A stretch of 32,500 nt of DNA from an uncultured delta proteobacterium (GTDB taxonomy: Bacteria > Desulfobacterota > Desulfobulbia > Desulfobulbales > Desulfurivibrionaceae), in assembly GCA_903869265.1 (NCBI GenBank), contig CAIPYE010000016.1, positions 1-32,500 on the forward strand, given 5' to 3'. The notes under the pieces are model-generated. The model made no database searches and was not told the origin of the DNA. It was given only the letters and a program-made list of their open reading frames with translations. Made by a program: the position numbers and the translations under genes. Of this stretch, positions 20,455-32,500 are shown piece by piece. The stretch's first letter is position 1, and each line of letters starts with the position of its first letter.

Positions 20455-23400
20455 TTATTCGAAATATTCCTGTACCGACTTGGGCTCCATGGATTCCTGC
20501 TGCATGGTGCCGATGGCCTTGACCATGGACTCTGCCCCGGCAATGGTGGTGGTGTATGGCAGGTGGTAGTTCAGGGCCGCCCGACGGATGGTATAGGCAT
20601 CTTCCGTGGTTCTGGTGCCAAGGGAGGTGTTGACAATCCACTGGATCTGCTTGTCCTGAATCTTGTCGAGGATATGCGGCCTGCCCTCGGAAATCTTGTG
20701 GACACTGGTGCAGGCAACTCCGTTTTCTTCCAGGATTTTTGCGGTGCCCCGGGTGGCGAGAATATTGAAGCCCAGGGCAATGATCTTCTTGGCAATGGGA
20801 ACGATGGCTGGTTTGTCGCTGTGGCGCATGCTTAAGAGAACATTGCCTTCGGTGGGAATCTTCTGGCCCGCAGCCAGCTGTGATTTGGCAAAGGCAAGGC
20901 CAAGGCAAACATCCATGCCCATGACCTCGCCGGTGGATTTCATCTCCGGACCCAGCAAGGTGTCCACGTTGTCAAAACGGTCAAAGGGGAAAACCGCTTC
21001 CTTGACCGCATAGTGCGAGACCTTGACTTCTTCGGTGAGGCCCAGCTCCGGCAAGGTCTTGCCGAGCATGACCATGGTGGCCAGCTTGGCGAGGGGGACG
21101 CCCGTTGCCTTGCTGACAAAGGGAACGGTCCGCGAGGCGCGCGGGTTCACCTCAAGGACATACAGCGTATTTTCCTTGACGGCATACTGGATATTCATCA
21201 ACCCTTTGACCTTGAGTTCTGCAGCCATGGCTCTGGTCGCATCCTTGATGGTCTCGATCATTTCCTTGGAGATGGAGTGCGGCGGGAGAACGCAGGCGGA
21301 ATCTCCGGAATGGATACCCGCTTCTTCGATGTGCTGCATGATTCCGCCGATGATGGTGTTTTCTCCATCGGAGATGGCATCCACATCGATTTCCACCGCA
21401 TCCTTCAGGAATTTGTCGATCAGGATGGGCCGGTCGGGTGAGACGTCAATGGCCGAATTCATATAGGAGGCCAGGTCTTTTTCATTATAGACGATACGCA
21501 TGGCGCGTCCGCCAAGGACGTATGAGGGGCGAACCACCACCGGATAGCCGATTCTCACGGCGATGTCCAAGGCCTCATCCGCGGTCTGGGCTGTGCCGTT
21601 CTCCGGTTGCAATAGATTCAGTTTGTGCAGAAACTGCTGGAAACGTTTGCGGTCTTCCGCCCGATCAATGGAGTCTGGAGAGGTGCCGAGGATGGGCACG
21701 CCTGCCTTGGCCAGGGGCACCGCAAGATTCAACGGGGTCTGCCCACCGAATTGGACGATAACGCCTTCTGGTTTTTCTTTTTTGATGATATGCAGCACAT
21801 CTTCCCGGGTCAGCGGCTCGAAGTACAGTTTGTCCGAGGTGTCGTAATCGGTGGAAACCGTTTCCGGGTTGGAGTTGACCATGATGGATTCAATACCCAT
21901 TTCCTTGAGGGAGAAAGAGGCGTGGACGCAGCAGTAGTCGAATTCGATGCCTTGGCCGATGCGGTTGGGGCCACCGCCTAAAATCATGACCTTGCGGCCC
22001 GTGGTTTCCCTTGCCTCGTCTTCCACCTCGTAGGTGGAGTAATAGTAAGGGGTGTATGCCTCGAACTCGGCGGCGCAGGTGTCAACCAGCTTGTACACCG
22101 GCTGTACGCCAAGCTTTTCCCGCAGTTCCCAGACATCCTCTTCCGAGGTGCCGGTGAGAAAGGCGAGTTGGCGATCGGAGTACCCGAGCTGTTTGACCTC
22201 TTGGAGAAAGTCATGGTCCAGGCCGTTAAAGCCTTTTTCCCGGATGCGGGTTTCCATTTCGACAATCTGCTTGAAATTGTGCAGAAACCATGGGTCGATA
22301 AAGGAAATTTCGTAAATCTTTGCAACGCTCATGCCCCGGCGCAAAGCCTCGAACACCTGAAAATATCGTTTGGAGTTCGGTTTGCGCAACCCTTTTTCAA
22401 GGTCCTCTTGTTCCATGGACTCAAGGTTGAATTTAGGATCCGCGCCAAAGCCGCTCACCCCGATTTCCAGGGAACGCATCCCTTTCTGGAAGGCTTCCTT
22501 AAAGGTGCGGCCAATGGCCATGGTCTCGCCCACCGACTTCATTGCTGTGGTGAGAAAATCATCGGCCTCGGGGAACTTTTCAAAGGTGAAGCGGGGGATC
22601 TTGACCACGCAGTAATCGATGCTCGGCTCAAAGGCCGCCATGGTTTCCCGGGTGATGTCGTTCTTGAGTTCGTCCAGGGTGTAGCCCACGGCCAGCTTGG
22701 CGGCGATCTTTGCAATGGGAAAGCCCGTTGCCTTGGAGGCCAGGGCGGAACTTCGGGAAACCCGGGGGTTCATTTCGATGATCATCAGTTCGCCGTCTTT
22801 CGGGTTCACGGCAAACTGGACGTTGGAGCCGCCGGTTTCCACGCCGATCTCCCGCATGATGGCGATGGCGGCGTTGCGCATTTCCTGGTATTCGCGGTCG
22901 GTCAGGGTCTGGGCCGGGGCCACGGTGATGGAGTCTCCGGTGTGTACCCCCATGGCGTCAACATTCTCGATGGAACAGATGATTACCACGTTGTCGGCCT
23001 TGTCGCGCATCACTTCAAGCTCATACTCCTTCCAGCCAAGCAGACTCCGCTCGAGCATGACCTCGGAATTCATGCTCAGGTCGAGGCCGGCCTTGCAGAA
23101 TTCATCGAGTTCCTGGGAGTTGTAGGCAATGCCGCCGCCGGTGCCGCCCAGGGTGAAGCTGGGGCGGACAATGATGGGAAAACCGATCTGCTCGCTGGCA
23201 CCCTTGGTTTCTTCAATGGTGTGGATGATGGCGCTTTCCGGCACCTTGAGGCCGATCTTGCGCATGGCATCCCTAAAGGAGTCCCTCCCTTCGGCCTTTT
23301 TGATAACCGCGATATTGGCGCCGAGCAATTCCACCCCGAATTTTTCCAGCACGCCCAGTTCGGCGACCTTGATGGCGGTGTTGAGGGCGGTTTGCCCTCC

Positions 23401-23670
23401 CAGGGTGGGCAGGAGTGCGTCCGGCCGCTCCCGTTCGATGATCTTGGCGACCATCTCCGGGGTGATGGGCTCGATGTAGGTTCGATCGGCAATCTCTGGG
23501 TCGGTCATGATGGTGGCTGGGTTGGAATTGATGAGGATGACCTCATAGCCTTCCTCTTTCAGAGCCTTCACCGCTTGGGTGCCGGAATAGTCGAACTCGC
23601 AAGCCTGGCTGATGATGATGGGGCCGGAGCCGATAATCAGAATCTTTTTAATGTCGGTTCTTTTAGGCAT
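20455..23670 (-). CDS. carB: Carbamoyl phosphate synthase, large subunit
   Basis: The 1071-residue subunit makes carbamoyl phosphate from bicarbonate, ATP and the ammonia channelled from CarA, for pyrimidines and arginine. It shows the internal duplication of the family: [20 protein letters not shown] and its repeat [20 protein letters not shown], each heading a pre-ATP-grasp plus ATP-grasp unit (about 130-335 and 675-865). The C-terminal domain (about 935-1071, with [16 protein letters not shown]) is the allosteric MGS-like domain. Length equals E. coli CarB. AGGTAAG lies about eight bases before the ATG. It follows carA by 86 bases. Confidence 0.97.
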   Translation of the reverse strand: MPKRTDIKKILIIGSGPIIISQACEFDYSGTQAVKALKEEGYEVILINSNPATIMTDPEIADRTYIEPITPEMVAKIIERERPDALLPTLGGQTALNTAIKVAELGVLEKFGVELLGANIAVIKKAEGRDSFRDAMRKIGLKVPESAIIHTIEETKGASEQIGFPIIVRPSFTLGGTGGGIAYNSQELDEFCKAGLDLSMNSEVMLERSLLGWKEYELEVMRDKADNVVIICSIENVDAMGVHTGDSITVAPAQTLTDREYQEMRNAAIAIMREIGVETGGSNVQFAVNPKDGELMIIEMNPRVSRSSALASKATGFPIAKIAAKLAVGYTLDELKNDITRETMAAFEPSIDYCVVKIPRFTFEKFPEADDFLTTAMKSVGETMAIGRTFKEAFQKGMRSLEIGVSGFGADPKFNLESMEQEDLEKGLRKPNSKRYFQVFEALRRGMSVAKIYEISFIDPWFLHNFKQIVEMETRIREKGFNGLDHDFLQEVKQLGYSDRQLAFLTGTSEEDVWELREKLGVQPVYKLVDTCAAEFEAYTPYYYSTYEVEDEARETTGRKVMILGGGPNRIGQGIEFDYCCVHASFSLKEMGIESIMVNSNPETVSTDYDTSDKLYFEPLTREDVLHIIKKEKPEGVIVQFGGQTPLNLAVPLAKAGVPILGTSPDSIDRAEDRKRFQQFLHKLNLLQPENGTAQTADEALDIAVRIGYPVVVRPSYVLGGRAMRIVYNEKDLASYMNSAIDVSPDRPILIDKFLKDAVEIDVDAISDGENTIIGGIMQHIEEAGIHSGDSACVLPPHSISKEMIETIKDATRAMAAELKVKGLMNIQYAVKENTLYVLEVNPRASRTVPFVSKATGVPLAKLATMVMLGKTLPELGLTEEVKVSHYAVKEAVFPFDRFDNVDTLLGPEMKSTGEVMGMDVCLGLAFAKSQLAAGQKIPTEGNVLLSMRHSDKPAIVPIAKKIIALGFNILATRGTAKILEENGVACTSVHKISEGRPHILDKIQDKQIQWIVNTSLGTRTTEDAYTIRRAALNYHLPYTTTIAGAESMVKAIGTMQQESMEPKSVQEYFE

Positions 23671-23756
23671 CGGATTTCTTACCTGCTTGTGTTTATGCCG
23701 CTTTTGAAACGGCTGAGTGGTCGGTACGCTGTCGGTTGCCGGTGTTGTTCCCGCTG

Positions 23757-24869
23757 CTAGGGCTGCATCATTTCGATGAATCTGTCAAAAAGATACAACG
23801 AGTCATGTGGGCCGGGGGCATTTTCCGGATGATACTGCACGGAAAATATCGGGTACTTTTTGTGTCGCATGCCCTCGACACTGTTGTCGTTGAGATTGAT
23901 ATGGGTCAGCTCGATATCGTCCGGATTCAAGGTGGTTGAATCAACGCAGAATCCATGATTTTGCGAGGTTATTTCTATCTTGCCGGTGAGGAGATCCTTG
24001 ACCGGCTGATTGGCGCCGCGGTGGCCGAATTTGAGCTTGTAGGTGGTGCCACCATAGGCAAGGCCGAGCAGCTGATTGCCCAGGCAGATGCCGAATATGG
24101 GTTTCTTGCCGAAGAGGGCGCGGATATTGTCGACAATCCCCGGAATGCCGGCTGGATCGCCGGGGCCATTGGAAAGAAAGACGCCATCCGGATTCATGGC
24201 CAGAATTTCATTAGCGGTGGTGGTGCATGGGACAACCTGTACAGAACAGTTCCGTTCGGTCAGGAGCCTGAGCTGATTGTATTTCAGGCCGAAATCATAG
24301 GCGACAACCTTGTATTTGCCTGAGGCGGCCGTGCTGAAATTGCTGCCGGGAACGGGTTTGTTGTCGCGCCAGCCATAGGGCTTGGCACAGGTCACTTCCC
24401 GAACCAGATCCCGCCCGACAAGACCGGGAGAATCCTTGGCCTTCTGGATGAGGGATTGCGGGTCGAGATCCTCGGTGGAGACAATGCCCTTTAACGCCCC
24501 GGCATTACGGATGTGGCGGGTAAGAGCCCGGGTGTCGATGCCCTCGATTCCGAGAATGTTGTCCTTTTTGAGGAAGTCGGCAAGCGTCCCGGTTGAACGG
24601 AAGTTGCTGGGAAAGGCATTGTATTCCTTGATAAGGAACGCCTCGACCTGCACCCTGTCCGATTCCATGTCCTCGGGGTTGACGCCGTAGTTGCCGATGA
24701 GGGGGTAGGTCATGGTTACGATCTGTCCCTTGTAGGACGGGTCGGTGAGCACCTCCTGATAGCCGCTCATTCCGGTGTTGAAGACGATCTCGCCGCTGGT
24801 TTCTCCGGAGCCGGTAAAGGATTTTCCTTCGAAGATAGTGCCGTCTTCAAGGGCGATAAGTGCTTTCAT
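23757..24869 (-). CDS. carA: Carbamoyl phosphate synthase, small (glutaminase) subunit
   Basis: The 370-residue subunit hydrolyses glutamine and delivers ammonia to CarB. The N-terminal half has the family segment [21 protein letters not shown] (residues 30-50). The class I glutamine amidotransferase domain has the nucleophile Cys262 in [15 protein letters not shown], with His347 and Glu349 in SVQYHPE completing the triad. Its ATG overlaps the stop of waaA (ATGA), so translation is coupled to that gene. carB follows in the same operon. Confidence 0.97.
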   Translation of the reverse strand: MKALIALEDGTIFEGKSFTGSGETSGEIVFNTGMSGYQEVLTDPSYKGQIVTMTYPLIGNYGVNPEDMESDRVQVEAFLIKEYNAFPSNFRSTGTLADFLKKDNILGIEGIDTRALTRHIRNAGALKGIVSTEDLDPQSLIQKAKDSPGLVGRDLVREVTCAKPYGWRDNKPVPGSNFSTAASGKYKVVAYDFGLKYNQLRLLTERNCSVQVVPCTTTANEILAMNPDGVFLSNGPGDPAGIPGIVDNIRALFGKKPIFGICLGNQLLGLAYGGTTYKLKFGHRGANQPVKDLLTGKIEITSQNHGFCVDSTTLNPDDIELTHINLNDNSVEGMRHKKYPIFSVQYHPENAPGPHDSLYLFDRFIEMMQP

Positions 24870-26206
24870 GGGATTTCCCTAGTCTCTAAAATTGTAGAAT
24901 GTACGCAAGATGATTGCGTTACGGAATGCAAATCTTCTTTAATGAGCGCGATCTGTTTTTGGGCCGAACCCTGCTGTCTGCTCGCGACCTTCAGGGCGCC
25001 TCGCCCCGCCACGGCATATTCTTCTGGTTTTTCAATGAAATAGAGCAGTCGGCTGGCGAGTTCCTGGGGCGTTTTTACGCAGAACCCGGCGTTCTCAGCC
25101 TCGAGCAGCGCTTTGGCGTCGGAAAAGTCCGTCATGTGGGGGCCGTAAAAGACAGGGGTTCCCCAGGCCGCCGGCTCTAAGACATTATGGCCGCCACGCT
25201 CCACCAGGCTACCTCCGCAAAAAACGAAGGTGGCCATCGAGTAGAGGCCTGCCAGTTCACCCATGGTGTCAACCAGCACCACATCGGTGCTGCGGCCTTG
25301 TTCCTGAACCTGACGCAAACGCATGGTGGCGATTTTTTGGGCCTCAAAGAGAGTTTCAATTTCGGTGAGCCGCCGGAGATGTCGGGGGGCAATTACCCAG
25401 ACAAGATCAGGGAGCCGCTGTTGCAGGGAGCGAAACACCTCGATCAGCATCGCCTCCTCGCCGGTATGGGTGCTGCCGGTAACCAATACTGGTTGTTGGC
25501 GGTGAATATCCAACATCTGCCGATACCGCTCTGCCAGATTCGGGTTTGCCTGGGTGATTGACTGGTCGTACTTGGCATTGCCCAGGATCCGAATTTTGGC
25601 CGGATCCGCGCCCAAGGCTCTGAATCGTTTGGCGTCATCCCCTTGGATAACGGAGATTTTGGTGAAGCAGGAAAGCAAATCCTGCATGAAACTTTTTATC
25701 TTCCGGTAGCCGGCATAGGAATTTTCAGAAAGGCGTCCATTCAGCAGAAACAGCTTTGCCCCGTGATGTTGCGCCTGCCGGATGATATTCGGCCACAGCT
25801 CCGTCTCCAGACACACATATATAGTGGGTCGGATCGTATTCAGGGTCCGGTTGACGATGCCGATGAGGTCAAGCGGAGCAAAAAAACAGGGGACATCGTC
25901 CGGAAGCTGGTTTGCCGCCATGATCAGTCCTTGCCGATGTCCGGTGGAGACAACGATGGAGGCCTCGGGCAATTGTTTTTTGATCTCGGAAATCAGCACC
26001 TTGGCGACTTGAATTTCGCCGACCGATGAAGCGTGCAGCCAGATGCGGACTGGCTTGTTTTCGTCAAGTTGCACATCTTCCACATGGCCGAAACGTTGCC
26101 GGAGACCTTGGCGATGTTTGCCCGAAAGACCAAGGTACACACAGGCAAAAGGAGAAACGGCAATGAAAAAGAGCCAGCCGAAAAGTTGATACAGAGTATA
26201 TAGCAA
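24866..26206 (-). CDS. waaA: 3-deoxy-D-manno-octulosonic acid (Kdo) transferase
   Basis: The 446-residue GT30 glycosyltransferase attaches Kdo to lipid A precursors at the inner membrane. An N-terminal membrane anchor (about residues 8-27) is followed by HASSVGE with the catalytic Glu64, [32 protein letters not shown], and the CMP-Kdo site segment [19 protein letters not shown]. Length is close to the usual 420-430. The start is TTG at 26206, with AAAGGG about twelve bases upstream; no ATG occurs early in the frame. Its end overlaps carA by four bases. This gene is good evidence for a lipopolysaccharide-bearing outer membrane. Confidence 0.95.
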   Translation of the reverse strand: MLYTLYQLFGWLFFIAVSPFACVYLGLSGKHRQGLRQRFGHVEDVQLDENKPVRIWLHASSVGEIQVAKVLISEIKKQLPEASIVVSTGHRQGLIMAANQLPDDVPCFFAPLDLIGIVNRTLNTIRPTIYVCLETELWPNIIRQAQHHGAKLFLLNGRLSENSYAGYRKIKSFMQDLLSCFTKISVIQGDDAKRFRALGADPAKIRILGNAKYDQSITQANPNLAERYRQMLDIHRQQPVLVTGSTHTGEEAMLIEVFRSLQQRLPDLVWVIAPRHLRRLTEIETLFEAQKIATMRLRQVQEQGRSTDVVLVDTMGELAGLYSMATFVFCGGSLVERGGHNVLEPAAWGTPVFYGPHMTDFSDAKALLEAENAGFCVKTPQELASRLLYFIEKPEEYAVAGRGALKVASRQQGSAQKQIALIKEDLHSVTQSSCVHSTILETREIP

Positions 26207-26372
26207 GGATTAAGGGGCCCTTTCTGTGCGAGGGAATATGCCGGTTACAGACCTCAGGTAAAAATCAAAGTATTAAAACTGATCGCGGCTTTTTCGTCAA
26301 TAAGAATTACGGGAGTGAGCCGCAGGGAAAGGGTGGTGGGGCTTATCTTCACCGCATAAGGAGTTATAACGA

Positions 26373-26410
26373 AATCAACGCCGTTTAAGCTGCTGTTAAC
26401 GGCGTTGATT
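26373..26410 (-). terminator. Strong hairpin after amrS
   Basis: AATCAACGCCGTT and AACGGCGTTGATT form a perfect 13-bp stem with a 12-base loop, 15 bases beyond the amrS stop. The U-run on the - strand is short (ATTTCGTT), so it is a weaker intrinsic terminator or a 3'-end stabiliser. The rest of the gap to waaA (26207-26372) shows no gene. Confidence 0.6.
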
Positions 26411-26425
26411 ATTTGGTGGGGGCCT

Positions 26426-27442
26426 CTAAAAAATGCCGGCGATGGGCGTTTTGCAGTGGTTGCAGCTTCCGCCGGTCATGTGTTGTTGTTTTACCGTGAA
26501 GCCAGCCCGCTCTATGACCAGTTTTCCGCAGGTTGGACAGAGGGTGTTTTCCCCGGTGTCGCCGGGAATATTCCCGACATAGACATACCGCAGACCCTCC
26601 GCCAGACCGATTTCCCTGGCGCGGACCAGGGTGTGGTGCGGGGTGGAGGGGCGGTCGGTCATCATGTAGGTGGGCCAGAAGCGGGTGACATGCCAGGGGA
26701 TATCTGCGGAAAGGCTTTTGATGAAACGGGCGATGTCGCGCAGTTCCCCCTCCGAATCGTTCCAGCCCGGAATTATGAGGGTGGTGACCTCCACCCAGAC
26801 GCCCAGCTCTTTCATCAGTCGGATTGTGTCAAGGACAGGTTGCAGTTTGGCGCCGCACACCTCTTTGTAGAATTTGTCGGTGAAACCCTTGAGATCGATA
26901 TTGTTGGCGTCAAGATACGGGGCCAGTTCCCTGGTCGCTTCCGGGCCGGTATAGCCGTTGCTGACAAAGATATTCTTCAACCCCGCCGCCCGCGCCAGCT
27001 TTGCGGTATCGAAGGCAAATTCGTAAAAAATGGTGGGCTCCACATAGGTGTAGCTGATGGAGTGGCAATTAGACCGTTGCGCGGCTTCGACCACTTCTTC
27101 CGGGGTGCGCCGGGCGCCGGGGATATCTCCTCCATGGCGCTGGGGATACTGGGAGATCTCGAAATTTTGGCAGTGTTTGCAGTGGAAATTGCAGCCCACA
27201 GTGGCAATGGAATAGGAAAGGGAGCCGGGCAGCAGATGAAAGAGGGGTTTTTTTTCGATGGGGTCGATGTTTTCGCTGATCAAGCGGCCGTAGTTGAGGC
27301 TGTAGAGAATCCCCCCCCGATTTTCCCGGACCTTGCAGATTCCTCGGTGGCCGTTACTGATCAGGCAGTTATGGCGACAGAGCAGGCAGCGGACATGTTC
27401 TGGGTCATCAACGGGTTGGGTGTAAAAGAGCGCTTCGTGCAT
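26426..27442 (-). CDS. amrS: AmmeMemoRadiSam-type radical SAM enzyme AmrS
   Basis: The 338-residue protein has the radical SAM cluster motif CxxxCxxC in GCNFHCKHC (Cys84, 88, 91). An N-terminal Cys group CLLCRHNC...GIC (residues 19-36) and a C-terminal CPTCG...CNHC group near the end may bind additional metal. The order of motifs is that of AmrS, the radical SAM partner of the AMMECR1 and Memo proteins, a system of unknown chemistry. The ATG at 27442 is preceded by a GGGGGGTG ribosome site; a TTG six codons earlier is less likely. Its partners are not in this window. Confidence 0.85.
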   Translation of the reverse strand: MHEALFYTQPVDDPEHVRCLLCRHNCLISNGHRGICKVRENRGGILYSLNYGRLISENIDPIEKKPLFHLLPGSLSYSIATVGCNFHCKHCQNFEISQYPQRHGGDIPGARRTPEEVVEAAQRSNCHSISYTYVEPTIFYEFAFDTAKLARAAGLKNIFVSNGYTGPEATRELAPYLDANNIDLKGFTDKFYKEVCGAKLQPVLDTIRLMKELGVWVEVTTLIIPGWNDSEGELRDIARFIKSLSADIPWHVTRFWPTYMMTDRPSTPHHTLVRAREIGLAEGLRYVYVGNIPGDTGENTLCPTCGKLVIERAGFTVKQQHMTGGSCNHCKTPIAGIF

Positions 27443-27510
27443 GGTCACCCCCCAAGGCAATCGGCCTGTTCATGTTATTAGGTGTGTACGATGGAGAAAG
27501 GGTTCACTTA

Positions 27511-27541
27511 TATTAATTCACAAATGGAGAAGGTCGGTCAA
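27511..27541 (-). promoter_or_regulatory. Possible amrS promoter
   Basis: On the - strand TTGACC (27536-27541) is followed 17-20 bases later by the A/T-rich ATTAATA. The -10 cannot be fixed. It faces away from the rRNA promoter about 75 bases further on. Confidence 0.35.
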
Positions 27542-27616
27542 CAAGAAAATTTTCAATTTATTTCAATAGATTACTGTGCTTTTTGTCGATTGGTGAATAA
27601 AAAGTAAAAAATAGGG

Positions 27617-27645
27617 TTGACGGGGGGGGATGGATCGACTAATTT
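27617..27645 (+). promoter_or_regulatory. rRNA operon promoter
   Basis: TTGACG (27617-27622) and TAATTT (27640-27645) have the ideal 17-base spacing. Upstream is a long A/T-rich stretch (about 27541-27610) that could serve as an UP element. The discriminator after the -10 is GCCGCTCTCC. Transcription would begin near 27652, about 190 bases before 16S. Confidence 0.75.
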
Positions 27646-27698
27646 GCCGCTCTCCGAACGACGGAGGCCAAGACTGACTTCGGGTCAGACCCTGGGCG

Positions 27699-27742
27699 CA
27701 GCGATCATTGAAAACTGAATAGTGAGCAAAGTAGAAGATGGG
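27699..27742 (+). other. 16S processing stem, 5' arm
   Basis: This segment is almost fully complementary to 29446-29485 downstream of 16S, including the uninterrupted ACTGAATAGTGAG. The two arms would form the long stem cut by RNase III to release pre-16S rRNA. Confidence 0.8.
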
Positions 27743-27840
27743 CCCCAAGAAACCGGAGCTTCGGCTTCGGGGAGTTTTGTAAAAAGAGATCAGAATCTCT
27801 GTTGAAGAATAACGGGTCTTTCGGGACTTGTTAAGATATT

Positions 27841-29402
<1,562 letters not shown>

Positions 29403-29445
29403 TAAAGGATGTACTTCCTGGCAACAGGAAGGCATGCTTGGTCAA

Positions 29446-29485
29446 CCCCATCTTTTACTCACTATTCAGTTTTGAATGATCGCTG
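29446..29485 (+). other. 16S processing stem, 3' arm
   Basis: Complementary to 27699-27742; contains CTCACTATTCAGTTTTGAATG. It lies between 16S and tRNA-Ile. Confidence 0.8.
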
Positions 29486-29515
29486 TTTTGATCACTTAAA
29501 AGAAGAGAAATGAAC

Positions 29516-29594
<79 letters not shown>

Positions 29595-29613
29595 CCATGA
29601 GCCTGGAAAAATG

Positions 29614-29689
29614 GGGGGTGTAGCTCAGCTGGGAGAGCGCCTGCCTTGCACGCAGGAGGTCATCGGTTCGATCCCGTTCACCTCCACCA
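29614..29689 (+). tRNA. alaT: tRNA-Ala (TGC)
   Basis: 76 nt with encoded CCA. Acceptor GGGGGTG/CACCTCC (one G-T), anticodon TGC in the loop CTTGCAC between CCTGC and GCAGG, T loop TTCGATC. The T stem ATCGG/CCGTT has a T-T mismatch at its second pair. Standard partner of tRNA-Ile in the spacer. Confidence 0.96.
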
Positions 29690-29713
29690 TTTTGCCACAA
29701 TGAAGTGTAAAGT

Positions 29714-29754
29714 GGAGAAGGTAAAATAAACTTTTGGTTTAATTTACCTTCTCT
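29714..29754 (+). other. Long hairpin in the tRNA-Ala to 23S spacer
   Basis: GAGAAGGTAAA and TTTACCTTCTC form the base of a stem of about 17 bp (two mismatches) around a short loop. It lies 25 bases after tRNA-Ala and may act in pre-rRNA processing. The following 110 bases to 23S are A/T-rich and hold no gene. Confidence 0.5.
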
Positions 29755-29866
29755 ATTATGCATTTTGCATGAAAGCAGCATTGCTGTTTTGTAGATCTTT
29801 GATAATTGAATATTTTGTTTTTGTTGTACCCAAATATAGCTGAGTATAAAAGATCAAGCGTTTTTT

Positions 29867-32500
<2,634 letters not shown>

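Noticed and set aside
22168-23760. A 530-codon open frame on the + strand opposite carB, and a 525-codon frame at 19258-20835 opposite ftsH and carB
   Set aside because: Both are antisense shadows of conserved genes and share no protein family features.

Overview
The window comes from a Gram-negative anaerobe. The rRNA sequences and gene content fit the Desulfobacterota, most likely the order Desulfobulbales (sulfate-reducer relatives). The supporting genes are a one-piece pyruvate:ferredoxin oxidoreductase, the LL-diaminopimelate aminotransferase route to lysine and peptidoglycan, a Kdo transferase for lipid A-type outer membrane, a class I adenylate cyclase, and a ZapB-ZapA-6S RNA-RNase Y cluster. 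The family assignment is an inference from reading the sequence; no database search was run.

Layout. Two rRNA operons on the + strand bracket the window. The 3' part of a 5S rRNA and its terminator are at 1-137. A promoter, 16S, tRNA-Ile(GAT), tRNA-Ala(TGC) and the first 2.6 kb of a 23S occupy 27617-32500. Between them lie about 27 kb of mostly housekeeping genes. On the + strand (203-5635) are a GlmU-like uridylyltransferase that lacks the acetyltransferase half, zapB-like and zapA genes, 6S RNA, a decayed or hidden small reading frame, rny and tyrS. On the - strand (5721-13155) are dapL, nifJ, an EpsC-type serine acetyltransferase and an MFS transporter. A two-gene ABC exporter is on the + strand (13321-15041). 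On the - strand (15052-27442) the order of transcription is amrS, waaA-carA-carB, ftsH-folP, then a class I adenylate cyclase and a small CPRC thioredoxin-fold protein.

How the genes fit together. The first block serves cell envelope precursors, the division ring, a global RNA polymerase regulator (6S RNA) and mRNA turnover (RNase Y). nifJ supplies acetyl-CoA and reduced ferredoxin. cysE (epsC) uses acetyl-CoA to start cysteine synthesis. carAB feeds pyrimidines and arginine and is translationally coupled to waaA by an ATGA overlap. ftsH-folP is a conserved pair (membrane protease and folate synthesis).

Nothing here is a mobile island or a defence system. The points most worth a second look are the C-terminally truncated GlmU; the class I adenylate cyclase with its redox-motif neighbour, outside the gammaproteobacteria where the family is best known; a near-perfect 22-bp palindrome upstream of nifJ; an 81-bp element with terminal inverted repeats upstream of the cyclase; a + strand terminator placed between two - strand operons; and a possible PilZ-like reading frame hidden between the 6S RNA and rny.
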